Shown here: positions 26,690 through 35,776 of the stretch, one piece after another
Numbering within the stretch: position 1 is the stretch's first letter
Layout of the letters: every line of letters begins with the position of its first letter
NCBI RefSeq assembly: GCF_900604535.1
Contig: NZ_UWOT01000005.1
Location: forward strand, 124,001 to 188,000
Source: Romboutsia_E sp900604535
GTDB taxonomy: Bacteria > Bacillota > Clostridia > Peptostreptococcales > Peptostreptococcaceae
DNA: 64,000 bases
Reading direction: 5' to 3'
Notes under the pieces: model-generated
Told to the model about the DNA's origin: nothing
The model's database searches: none
Seen by the model: the letters and a program-made list of their open reading frames with translations, nothing else
Translations under genes and position numbers: made by a program

Positions 26690-28636
26690 TTACAACTTTT
26701 TAGCAATATCATATCCTGCATTAATAGCATCTTTTATTGTTCCAACATTGTTTGCATCTCCTATAGTATGATAAGTCATTTGAAGTTCCTTTAAGGTATC
26801 AACTAACCTAGAGTCTGCTTTGTAACCTACTGCGAATATAAGTGTATCACAATCATCAATACAGTGGATTTCACAGTCTTTACTATAATAAATTTTATCT
26901 TCTTCTACACTTTCAACCTTAGCATTGCAGATTAACTCTATACCTTTTTTCATCATACGCTGCACAAGTAAACTTCTCCCTGGACCTGTTTCTGTTTCCA
27001 TGACTTCTTTACCCATTTCAATTACAGTAACTTTTCTATCTCTAGGAAAACGATCATAAACTAAAGGTGCAAGATAATCTGCAGTTTCACAACCTACAGA
27101 ACCACCTCCAATAATAACAATTTTATGTCCAGGAAATACCTTGCCATCTAAAATATCATCGGCTGTTGCCCAATGTTTAAAGGCTGTAAATTGTTGAATA
27201 ACAATAGGGGAAGCTCCATTGCTTACAATCACTTCATAATCAGAAAATTCATCTTGCAATAGTTCTTTATTAACATTACAGTTTAAACGAACTTCAACTC
27301 CACTTTCATCTAGTTTTCTAACCATGTATTGTGTAACTTTTGAAAGATCTTGCTTAGCAATTGGTATAGAAGCTATACGCATAAGTCCCCCTAGTTCTTC
27401 ATTCTTATCACAAAGAACTACATGATGTCCCCTTTTCTTTGCAACATAAGCCGCTTCCATACCAGAAGGTCCCCCACCAATAACAAGAACTTTTTTCTTT
27501 GTATCAGATAACTTAAGAGTATCTTCATTTTCAATTTCAAGAGATGGATTTATTGTACAAGCTATACGATTTCCAAACATAATACCATTTAGACAACGAA
27601 GGCATCCAATACATGGACGTATATCCTTGTCTAACCCTTTTTCTGCTTTATTAGCAAATTCAGGATCACATAAATTAGCTCTTCCAATCATACAGATATC
27701 TGACTTTCCATTTGCAATTAATTCATCAGCAATCCAAGGCTCTGTAATTCTTCCAACAGTAGCTATCGGAATTGACGTATGTTTTTTAATTTCTTCTGAT
27801 AGCTTAGCATGAGAGGCTTGCTTTGTACCAGGTGCAGGTATTGAGCTACCACGCATGATAGTAGTTCCTCCAGATACATGAATCATATCAGCTCCATGTT
27901 TTTCTAACTGCTTAGCAATATATATTCCATCATTAATATTTAAACCACCATCACAATATTCATCACCAGAAATTCTTACATCAATAATAAAATCTTTTCC
28001 ACATGTTTTACGAACTTCTTCAATAACTTCTAGTGTTAATTTCAAACGGCCATTAATATCTCCTCCATATTCATCAGTTCTTTTATTATATATTGGAGAT
28101 AAAAAACCTCCTAATAGACCATGAGCATGGGCCGCATGAATTTCAACACCGTCTCCTCCAGCAATTTTAATTCTTAATGCGGCTTCACCAAACTGCTTTA
28201 TAATAGTTTTTAATTCTGGTATAGTTACTGGTCTTGGAGCTTCCTTTGCATAGGAAGGTCCAACATTTGATGGTGCAATTAAACGAGGTGTTCCTGGAAC
28301 AGGAAATGCCATATAAGCAGGATGGAACAATTGTGGAAGTATTTTTGCACCATACTTATGTACAGCCTCCGTCAACTTTTTCCAACCAGGAATATAAGAA
28401 TCATCACTTATGGACATATCTCCAGGTAAATATGTATAAACAGGTTCAACAGTAGTTACTTCAGTTACAATAAGACCAATACCACCTTTTGCCCTTGCCG
28501 CGTAATGCTCAACTAAAGTATCTGTTACATAACCTTTATCTGCTAGATTTGTAGATATTGGTGGCATAAAAATACGATTTTTAACTATGGTTTCACCAAT
28601 TTTAATAGGCGAAAATAAATGACTATATTTTTTCAT
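26690..28636 (-). CDS. Old Yellow Enzyme-family enoate/dienoyl-type reductase
   Basis: At 648 residues this is a second OYE-FeS-FAD reductase: an FMN barrel (1-345) with the ordinary OYE motif HAAHAHGLLGGFLSP (His167 and His170) and YGGDINGRLKL, the cluster CIGCLRCLN plus a Cys before TINPSLE, and a flavin/NAD(P) half (VLVIGGGPSGMEAAYVA, IVIIGGGSVGCETADYL). Unlike the enzyme at 14127 it lacks HGDR, so it is not a bilirubin reductase by that criterion. Relatives reduce activated C=C bonds in enoates, steroids, bile-acid intermediates (BaiCD/BaiH) and xenobiotics. An AraC regulator precedes it on the same strand. Ribosome-binding site AAAGGAGA fits the start. Confidence 0.9.
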   Translation of the reverse strand: MKKYSHLFSPIKIGETIVKNRIFMPPISTNLADKGYVTDTLVEHYAARAKGGIGLIVTEVTTVEPVYTYLPGDMSISDDSYIPGWKKLTEAVHKYGAKILPQLFHPAYMAFPVPGTPRLIAPSNVGPSYAKEAPRPVTIPELKTIIKQFGEAALRIKIAGGDGVEIHAAHAHGLLGGFLSPIYNKRTDEYGGDINGRLKLTLEVIEEVRKTCGKDFIIDVRISGDEYCDGGLNINDGIYIAKQLEKHGADMIHVSGGTTIMRGSSIPAPGTKQASHAKLSEEIKKHTSIPIATVGRITEPWIADELIANGKSDICMIGRANLCDPEFANKAEKGLDKDIRPCIGCLRCLNGIMFGNRIACTINPSLEIENEDTLKLSDTKKKVLVIGGGPSGMEAAYVAKKRGHHVVLCDKNEELGGLMRIASIPIAKQDLSKVTQYMVRKLDESGVEVRLNCNVNKELLQDEFSDYEVIVSNGASPIVIQQFTAFKHWATADDILDGKVFPGHKIVIIGGGSVGCETADYLAPLVYDRFPRDRKVTVIEMGKEVMETETGPGRSLLVQRMMKKGIELICNAKVESVEEDKIYYSKDCEIHCIDDCDTLIFAVGYKADSRLVDTLKELQMTYHTIGDANNVGTIKDAINAGYDIAKKL

Positions 28637-28800
28637 ATCCTCATCTCCTTTTTATTTGATGTTATCATATTTTTTGATTACTTTCCTTGTTCAAGCTTGA
28701 TGTTAAGGGTCAAAATATGTCCTTGTATTTGAAGATTAAAGACGAAAGGAGATAAAATTAAAGAAAAAATGACTTATAATAGAAAGTCTTAATGTAGATT

Positions 28801-29868
28801 TTAATCTTTAGCAATATCTATAATAATTTCATCATTACAGTGAGTCATAGTACTTCTTACATCTTTAGACGTTTTAATAAAGCAAAGAATATGTCCTTCT
28901 TTTTCTTTAATTTTTATACCAACATTTTCATAAATTATGTTTTCTGATTCTTCTAATAGATGTTGAAGCAGCTCCATTTGGTTATAATCTAAATACATTA
29001 ATTGCTCTCTTTTATCTTCATTAAATTTAATATTATTGACAAACTTTTTTCGATAGTGGCTAGGAGCAATTCCATATAGTTCCTTAAAAGCTGTAGTATA
29101 TGCTTTAGAATTTGGCATGCCACAATCATCAGCAATCTGCTCAATAGATTTTTTCCCTTCCAATAAAGATTCTATAGATTCACGTACTCTTACAAGAGCA
29201 ACATATTTTACAAATGGAATGCCTGTATATTTTTTAAATAGTTTAGACGTATAAGAAATACTAAACATAAGTGTGTTTGCTATATCACTTAAACGTATAT
29301 CCTCTTTATAATGACTATCTATATATTGAATAGCTTTAATATAATTTTCTCTATGAGTAGACTGAAGAGGCAAATGTTCAATAGGGTACTGCATGTTATT
29401 AGAAGTTATATTAATAATTTCCATCATTATTGTATTTAACTCAAATAGATTATTATTGCCACGTAACAAAACTCCAATTAATTTACCTATTTGAATCTTT
29501 AATTTTTTCAATAATTTAAAATTATTATTATCAGTACAAACAATTGATTCGTAAGAATGCTTTATTTCTCCTATCATTGCTGGTGTAAATAGAGAAAAAT
29601 CAATATGTATAGTTAAAATCACATTTTCTTCTCTAGAATTTTGACGAATCATATGAATATCATTCGGAGCAATTATTACTAGTTCATGTTCTTTAATTGT
29701 ATGAGAAAAGTTTTCTGTAATAGCCTCATATTCTCCCTTTAAAACGTAGGTTATTTCTAGGCTTCTATGACGGGAAAACACTTGTCTGCTAAAGCTATTA
29801 ATGCTTAAGCTTAAAGGATATCCGAATTTTTGACCAGAAAAATCATAATAATATCTCATATTTTGCAT
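28801..29868 (-). CDS. AraC-family regulator upstream of the OYE gene
   Basis: The protein is read as 355 residues from the ATG at 29868, because GGAGG ends 5 nt before it; an in-frame GTG 12 nt earlier would put that site inside the gene. It has a cupin-like N-terminal domain (YYDFSGQKFGYPLSLSINS, RHRSLEITYVLKGEYEAI) and an AraC double helix-turn-helix (about 184-285: YIDSHYKEDIRLSDIANTL, SYTSKLFKKYTG, IEQIADDCGMPNSKAYTTAFKELYG). About 70 residues follow the DNA-binding domain, which is unusual for the family, and include a hydrophobic strand (GHILCFIKT). It lies 165 bp upstream of the OYE gene on the same strand and probably regulates it. Confidence 0.88.
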   Translation of the reverse strand: MQNMRYYYDFSGQKFGYPLSLSINSFSRQVFSRHRSLEITYVLKGEYEAITENFSHTIKEHELVIIAPNDIHMIRQNSREENVILTIHIDFSLFTPAMIGEIKHSYESIVCTDNNNFKLLKKLKIQIGKLIGVLLRGNNNLFELNTIMMEIINITSNNMQYPIEHLPLQSTHRENYIKAIQYIDSHYKEDIRLSDIANTLMFSISYTSKLFKKYTGIPFVKYVALVRVRESIESLLEGKKSIEQIADDCGMPNSKAYTTAFKELYGIAPSHYRKKFVNNIKFNEDKREQLMYLDYNQMELLQHLLEESENIIYENVGIKIKEKEGHILCFIKTSKDVRSTMTHCNDEIIIDIAKD

Positions 29869-30034
29869 AAAAACCTCCACTTATTATAGCTATAAATTTA
29901 ATATGTTTTTTCTTTAAATATATAAATTGAAATTATATTAATAATATTAGGGGTTTTCACAAAAATAGACAAGTTTTTATTCTTAATCATAAATGAATGG
30001 TAATCATCATAGTAAGTTTAATAATTACAAGGGA

Positions 30035-30095
30035 TTAATAAAAGCTCCTTAATAGTAGTGATATAAATATCAATACTTTAAGGAGCTTTTATTAA
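30035..30095 (-). terminator. terminator after the globin gene
   Basis: An 18-bp perfect stem (TTAATAAAAGCTCCTTAA and its complement) has a loop that contains a second small stem (GATAT / ATATC). It sits just past the globin stop codon. Confidence 0.85.
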
Positions 30096-30096
30096 G

Positions 30097-30563
30097 TTAC
30101 ATTCTTTGATGTATTTGATTATCTACACATATTTGATTTACATACATTTCTTTTTCTACATCTATGAATACTTTAGCTATAACTTCATAAGCTTCTTCCC
30201 ATGCATTTAAAACATCTTCTGTTGCTGCATCCCCTAGAACTTCTTTTATTGCTAATAATAAGTTCTTACCTACTATTGGATAATGTTCTGATTTTACTTT
30301 TGAATTAACGTGAATACTTGCTATTTTCTTTACTGCTGGTAATAATACTTCTAAATTATCTATATTTTGAGCTGCTGCTAATACTGTCATTGCTAGTGCT
30401 TTTGGTTGTTCTCCAGATTCTTGCTTATCCATGTTAAACATTTCTTTTACTTCGGGATTATTAGCAAACATTGTTTTATAAAAAGTTTTTGTTATTTCTA
30501 ATCCGTGTTCTCTTAATACTGGTACTGTGCTTTTTACTATATCTATTGTTTTTGATTTAACAT
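30097..30563 (-). pseudogene. single-domain globin (flavohaemoglobin-like), one-base frameshift near the start
   Basis: The ATG at 30561-30563 has AAAGGAGA upstream and begins MLNQK, but the frame stops after six codons. Adding one base to the T5 run at 30549-30553 restores TIDIVKSTVPVLREHGLEITKTFYKTMFANNPEVKEMFN and the remaining 124 residues, for about 154 in all. The proximal-histidine/E-F region reads KIASIHVNSKVKSEHYPIVGKNLL, the hallmark of flavohaemoglobin-type globins; no reductase domain follows, so this is a single-domain globin, which would bind O2 or NO and help with nitrosative stress. A downstream ATG could start only a truncated 124-residue product lacking helix A. Error versus true pseudogene is open. 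Confidence 0.85.
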
Positions 30564-30691
30564 ATTTATTTTCTCCTTTTTAATGTGTATTTTATATATA
30601 CATTTAATTATTTAAAATATACCCAGCTAATTTTTTATATAAACATTTTTAAATATATATTATATATTTTTTTTAATTTTAAATAACTTAA

Positions 30692-31051
30692 TTATATTCT
30701 TTCCATCAAAATAAGGATTTTTTCTTTTAAATTATTTAAGTAATCTATTCTATGTTCATATTGTTTATATGATAATGTATATAATTGATTTGAATTATAG
30801 ATTATTGATGAATTGCTATACTCTTCAAATGTATCTATGTCTATATCTATATTATTTTCATTTATATATATTTTTATATTTTTAATATCCGATTCAATTT
30901 GTAAAAAACGCTTTGTATGACTTTTTTTAAAAGGTATTTTAAGAAAATATCCTATAATACCTGCATCAGTATATCCATCAATTGTAATAGATTGTTCACA
31001 TTTTTTTATATTTAATAATAATCTTTTGCAATTATTTTTTATTTCACACAT
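30692..31051 (-). CDS. hypothetical protein
   Basis: This encodes 119 residues starting MCEIKNNCKRLLLNIKKCEQ. I do not recognise a family. It looks mostly helical at both ends (KRLLLNIKKCEQ; YLNNLKEKILILMERI) with an acidic middle (NNIDIDIDTFEEY) and a basic patch (KKSHTKRF). There is no signal peptide or membrane segment. It is isolated between the globin gene and the sugar dehydrogenase homologue, with AGGGAGA-like sequence upstream of the ATG. It is probably a real gene by length and ribosome-binding site, but no role can be given. Confidence 0.6.
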   Translation of the reverse strand: MCEIKNNCKRLLLNIKKCEQSITIDGYTDAGIIGYFLKIPFKKSHTKRFLQIESDIKNIKIYINENNIDIDIDTFEEYSNSSIIYNSNQLYTLSYKQYEHRIDYLNNLKEKILILMERI

Positions 31052-31254
31052 CTCTATTCTCCCTTTATCTTAAGCTTATTTAATTATAGTATACTACAAC
31101 ATGTTAATTACTTTTACTCTATATTTAAATTTACAATACTCTTTTACTTTTGATACAGTTCTCCAATCTATACTCAATAAATCAATTTGAGGTATCAATA
31201 CTCATATATTAAAGTAATGATATTATACCTATATAATTTGGAGGATATCTCATT

Positions 31255-32313
31255 ATGAAGAAAAAAATCTATAATTTCATATATAAACTTATATTATCAA
31301 GACAAATTACCTATGAAATAGAAGTCATTGCACAAAATTTAAATGTCCCCTGGGCAATAGATATAAGCAATGATAAAAGAATATATTTTACAGAAAGATC
31401 TGGATCAATTAGAGTTATTGAAAATAATATACTAAATCCAAATCCACTTATAAGATTTGAACTTCCATTTGTAGCTCAAGGTGAAGGTGGCCTTATGGGA
31501 ATTGCACTAGACCCTAATTATTCACAAAATCATTATATATACGTTATGCATTCATATAGTGATAATAATAAAATATTAAATAGAGTAATAAGACTACTTG
31601 AAAGAAATAATACTCTATCAATTGATAAAATTCTTTTAGATCAAATTCCTGATAATCAATTTCATAATGGGGGAAGAATAAAAATAGGTCCTGATAGAAA
31701 ATCATATATAACAACAGGAGATGCTCAAAATCCATCATTATCTCAAGACACATCAAGTTTGGCTGGAAAAATACTTAGAATTGAACTTAATGGTAATATC
31801 CCTATAGATAATCTATTTCCAAACTCACCTGTTTATAGTTTAGGTCATAGAAATCCACAAGGTTTAGCTTGGAGTTCTAATAATGTATTATACTCATCAG
31901 AACATGGTCAATCTGCTCATGATGAAATAAATCTAATAATCCCAGGAGGTAATTATGGATGGCCTCTTGTTCAAGGTTATGAAGATTCTAATGTCATTAC
32001 TATTCAAAAACCTTTAGTTCATAGTCAAAAAGAAACGTGGGCTCCATCTGGTATTGCTTTTGCAAATAAAGGTGATTGGAAAGATAAACTGTTAGTTGCT
32101 AATCTTCGTGGTCAACAACTACTGGTGATGTCATTAAATGATAATAAAACAGAAGTTATAAATATAGAATCATTTTTTAAGAATAATTATGGTAGATTAC
32201 GTGAAGTAATTCAAGGAAACGACGGATATATTTATATTTCAACAAGTAATAGAGATGGTCGAGGAAACCCTAATGAATTTGATGATAAAATCCTTAGGCT
32301 TGTGTCTAAATAA
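31255..32313 (+). CDS. PQQ-type sugar dehydrogenase (glucose/sorbosone dehydrogenase) homologue
   Basis: The 352-residue beta-propeller protein has the soluble glucose dehydrogenase motifs: LNVPWAIDISNDKRIYFTERSG, the catalytic-His segment FHNGGRIKIGPD, YITTGDA, SLGHRNPQGLAW, SEHGQSAHDEIN and PGGNYGWP. Homologues (aldose sugar dehydrogenase, YliI) oxidise sugars with PQQ and Ca2+ in the periplasm or outside the cell. The N-terminus (MKKKIYNFIYKLILSR) is only weakly signal-like, so location is unclear. No PQQ synthesis gene is in view and anaerobic clostridia generally lack the pathway, so it may use scavenged PQQ or have another role. It is alone in its unit; the 260 bp to the next gene show no clear terminator. 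Confidence 0.85.
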   Translation: MKKKIYNFIYKLILSRQITYEIEVIAQNLNVPWAIDISNDKRIYFTERSGSIRVIENNILNPNPLIRFELPFVAQGEGGLMGIALDPNYSQNHYIYVMHSYSDNNKILNRVIRLLERNNTLSIDKILLDQIPDNQFHNGGRIKIGPDRKSYITTGDAQNPSLSQDTSSLAGKILRIELNGNIPIDNLFPNSPVYSLGHRNPQGLAWSSNNVLYSSEHGQSAHDEINLIIPGGNYGWPLVQGYEDSNVITIQKPLVHSQKETWAPSGIAFANKGDWKDKLLVANLRGQQLLVMSLNDNKTEVINIESFFKNNYGRLREVIQGNDGYIYISTSNRDGRGNPNEFDDKILRLVSK

Positions 32314-32573
32314 ATACTTGATTTCTTAATGCTAAAATTAAATATATAGTTAAAGTCTTCTAATATTTTTATTAGTCTCTGTATATTCAGTTGACAATTC
32401 TATATTTATCATACTTTATATGCAATATATTTCAAAATAATTCTATACATTACGAATTATGTTATTTTCTCACTTCATAATTCCCTATAAATCAATTGAC
32501 ATGATATGACAAAGTATATAAAATAATATTTAATTAAAATATAATTATATTTAAGGGGAGTATTTGTATATTT

Positions 32574-35500
32574 ATGAATAGGGATAAGATAATAACATTT
32601 ATGACACTGCTTTTAATATGTATATGCTTGCCTGCAATAGCTCATGCCTCTGAATTTATGTTTTATAATCTTACAACATCAGATGGATTATCACAAGCTT
32701 CAATAAATTCTATCTATCAAGATAGCTCAGATTATATTTGGATTGGTACTAAAAATGGCCTAAATAGATACAATGGCTTTAAATTTGAAATTTATAATAA
32801 AGGCTTTAGTGAAAAACGAAATATTATTGATAGCTATATTACATGTCTAAACGAAGACTTAAATAATAATTTATGGGTAGGAACACATGATGGTTTAAGT
32901 AAGATTAATTTAAAAACTGAGAAAATAACTAATTACACTGTAACTAATAGTTCACTCTCATCAAATAAAATTATGGATATCAAAATTAATAATCAAGGTG
33001 ATATTATAATTGCTACATCAAATGGATTAAATATCTATGATCATACTAAAGATAATTTTATTTCTTTAGTTAAACAAGACTTTAAACTTTCATATTCAAA
33101 GATATTATCTATAGAGTTTTATAATGATAATGAAATTTATATGATATCAAAAAATCACCTTTTAAAATATGACATGATCAATAACGAATATAGCATTATT
33201 AAATCCTTAACTGAAGATGCTATTTTTACAACTTTATCATTATATAAAGATGCTATATACTTAGGAACTGAATATGATGGTCTATATGTTTATAATATTA
33301 GCACTAAAGAAATTGATAATAAATATAAGTTATATATTAATGACGATAGTGGTAATTCCCATACTATTAACCATATTTATAATGATAATACAGGAATTTA
33401 TGTCGGCTCAACTAACGGATTATATATATATAAAGAAAACGATTTTCCAAAACATTTTACAAATAATTCGTATGATGAATATTCATTAATTAATAATAAT
33501 ATTTCTTACATTATGAAAGATTCTAGCGGACTTTTATGGATAGGTACATTTTGTGGAATAAGTACAGTAGACTGTACTTTAGGAATAAGCTATTATGATA
33601 ATTTTGTTGTTGACCCAGATGTAAAAAATAACATTATAGTTGGTACATATGAAGATGTTAACGAAAATCTATGGCTTGGGGTTTATGGAAATGGTATTAG
33701 TATATTGGATAAAAAAAATAATACTATCAAACAACTGAATACTAAAACTGATAACAAATTAAATTCTGATACTATTTGGGATATAAAAGGTAATGAAAAA
33801 TATGTTTTTGCTACATCCTCCGTTGGGTTAAATATTATTAATAGAGAAACTTTAAAAGTACAAAGTTTATTGGACAATAAATTTTGCCATACCTTATATG
33901 TAGATGGAGACTATCTATGGGTTGGAACTATAGGTGGTTTTGATATTGTTGATTTAAATGACTTTAGCGTAAAAAGTATTAACAAACTGCTTACTGAAAA
34001 TAACATAAATATTAACTTAGGTGGACCTATTTTTAAAGATTCACAAAGTATTTATTGGCTTGGTGGTGCAAGTAAAGAAGGTTTGATACAATTTGACCCT
34101 AATAATAACTCTGTAAATCTCTTCAAATATAATGAGTTTGAAAATAGTATTTCTGATAATACTATTTTATCGATTACTGAAGATTCTAAAGGAAATTTAT
34201 GGTTTGGTACTGAAAGTGCTCTGAATAAATATAATAGGTTGACTAAAGAATTCAAATCATATTCCATTGAAGATGGACTTTCTAATAATACTATTTATAG
34301 TATTATCCCTTTTAATGATAAAATATTGATAAGTACAAATTCAGGGATAAACTGTTTAGAGTTTAAAAATGATGAATTAACAACTGTAAAAAAATATTTA
34401 AATAAAGTAGAATTTTCTATAAACTCATTTTTAAAAACAAAAAACGGAGAATATATTTTGGGATCTATTAGTGGTATATATGTTATAGATCCAAATATTA
34501 TAGAAAGTAATACAACTTCTCCTGTGCTACACTTTGACAATGTCTCTATAAATGGAGTAGATATAAATGATTCAAATAATATTTCCATGGACTATAAAGA
34601 AAACTTTATTACCATGAGTTTATTTACTAATATTTATAATAATGTGCAAAATATTGATTTTTATTATCGTATAAATAATGATAAATGGACATTAATGCAT
34701 GATAATGAAGTTACACCCTCAAATTTAGCTGATAAAAAATATACTATAGATTTTATAGCTCAAAATTTTAATGGAAATCATAGTGAAATTGAAAGTATTT
34801 CTTTTTATGTAAATCCGCCATTTTGGAGAAGTAAATTTGCTAAATTTATTTATTTCTTACTATTTTTTATAATTATAATATATGTTTCATTTAAAATAGT
34901 ACATTTGAAGAATGCTATTACTCTAAAAAATAAGCAATTAGCTAAAGAAATAAATGAAAAAAATGAAATTCTTCAGAAAAATATTGAATTAGAAAAACGT
35001 AAAAATAATTACTTGATCAATATGTCACATGAACTTAGAACTCCATTAAATGTTATAGGAGCAACCCAACAATTGATAGTTAATCTTAATAAAACAGGAT
35101 CTATTTCTTCAAATGAACTATCAAGATATATGAAGATAAATGATAATAATTTAAAAAGACTTTTAAATATTATTAATGATTTAATTGATTCTTCTAAAAT
35201 GAATGAAGGTATTTATAATCTACTTTTAGAAGAAAATGATATTATATATGTAGTTGAAGAGGCAGCTTTATCGTTAAAAAGTTTAGCTGAAGAAAAAGAA
35301 ATAGACCTTATTGTCGATACAAATATAGAAGATTGTATTATGAAATTTGATCAAGATGCTATTGAAAGATGTATTATAAATATTGTTGGTAATGCTATAA
35401 AATTTACCGATTCTTATGGCAAAATACTTGTTAATATAGTTGATTCAAAAGATATATTAACTATAGAAATAAGTGATAATGGTAGCGGAATACCACCAGA

Positions 35501-35687
35501 AAAAATAGATAGTATATTTGATAGGTTTAGCCAAGTTGTAAGTTCAAAAAGAGAATTTTCAAAAGGTAGCGGTCTAGGACTTACTATTACAAAAGGATTA
35601 ATTGAGCTCCATGGTGGAGATATTACTGTTACAAGTGAATTAGGCAAAGGGTCAACCTTTACAATAATATTACCTAAAAAGATTTAA
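32574..35687 (+). CDS. sensor histidine kinase with two-component propeller domain
   Basis: The 1037-residue protein has a signal peptide (MNRDKIITFMTLLLICICLPAIAHA), some 14 Reg_prop-type blades from about 30 to 660 (SINSIYQDSSDYIWIGTKNGLNRY, WVGTHDGLSKI, WFGTESALNKYN), a Y_Y_Y domain (about 665-748: FYYRINNDKWTLM), a transmembrane helix (about 760-780) and a cytoplasmic HisKA/HATPase (phosphoacceptor His in INMSHELRTPLNV, N-box NIVGNAIKF, G-boxes DNGSGIPPE and GSGLGLTI). This is the layout of Bacteroidetes hybrid sensors, but without the C-terminal receiver and AraC domains. In clostridia such kinases are less common. No response regulator is adjacent; the target is unknown. Confidence 0.92.
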   Translation: MNRDKIITFMTLLLICICLPAIAHASEFMFYNLTTSDGLSQASINSIYQDSSDYIWIGTKNGLNRYNGFKFEIYNKGFSEKRNIIDSYITCLNEDLNNNLWVGTHDGLSKINLKTEKITNYTVTNSSLSSNKIMDIKINNQGDIIIATSNGLNIYDHTKDNFISLVKQDFKLSYSKILSIEFYNDNEIYMISKNHLLKYDMINNEYSIIKSLTEDAIFTTLSLYKDAIYLGTEYDGLYVYNISTKEIDNKYKLYINDDSGNSHTINHIYNDNTGIYVGSTNGLYIYKENDFPKHFTNNSYDEYSLINNNISYIMKDSSGLLWIGTFCGISTVDCTLGISYYDNFVVDPDVKNNIIVGTYEDVNENLWLGVYGNGISILDKKNNTIKQLNTKTDNKLNSDTIWDIKGNEKYVFATSSVGLNIINRETLKVQSLLDNKFCHTLYVDGDYLWVGTIGGFDIVDLNDFSVKSINKLLTENNININLGGPIFKDSQSIYWLGGASKEGLIQFDPNNNSVNLFKYNEFENSISDNTILSITEDSKGNLWFGTESALNKYNRLTKEFKSYSIEDGLSNNTIYSIIPFNDKILISTNSGINCLEFKNDELTTVKKYLNKVEFSINSFLKTKNGEYILGSISGIYVIDPNIIESNTTSPVLHFDNVSINGVDINDSNNISMDYKENFITMSLFTNIYNNVQNIDFYYRINNDKWTLMHDNEVTPSNLADKKYTIDFIAQNFNGNHSEIESISFYVNPPFWRSKFAKFIYFLLFFIIIIYVSFKIVHLKNAITLKNKQLAKEINEKNEILQKNIELEKRKNNYLINMSHELRTPLNVIGATQQLIVNLNKTGSISSNELSRYMKINDNNLKRLLNIINDLIDSSKMNEGIYNLLLEENDIIYVVEEAALSLKSLAEEKEIDLIVDTNIEDCIMKFDQDAIERCIINIVGNAIKFTDSYGKILVNIVDSKDILTIEISDNGSGIPPEKIDSIFDRFSQVVSSKREFSKGSGLGLTITKGLIELHGGDITVTSELGKGSTFTIILPKKI

Positions 35688-35740
35688 ATATTAATAAAAC
35701 ATCTTATTTTAATATCATAATAATTTTATAAACTATTTTA

Positions 35741-35776
35741 ATAATAAAAGTAAGGACATATGCCCTTACTTTTATT
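35741..35776. terminator. bidirectional terminator between kinase and MFS genes
   Basis: A near-perfect inverted repeat (AATAAAAGTAAGG with CCTTACTTTTATT and a short CATATG-type loop) lies between convergent genes, with T-tracts both ways. Confidence 0.85.

Noticed and set aside
26690..28636. Second OYE reductase as another bilirubin reductase
   Set aside because: It has the ordinary HAAHAHGLL motif and no HGDR, so that assignment is not supported.
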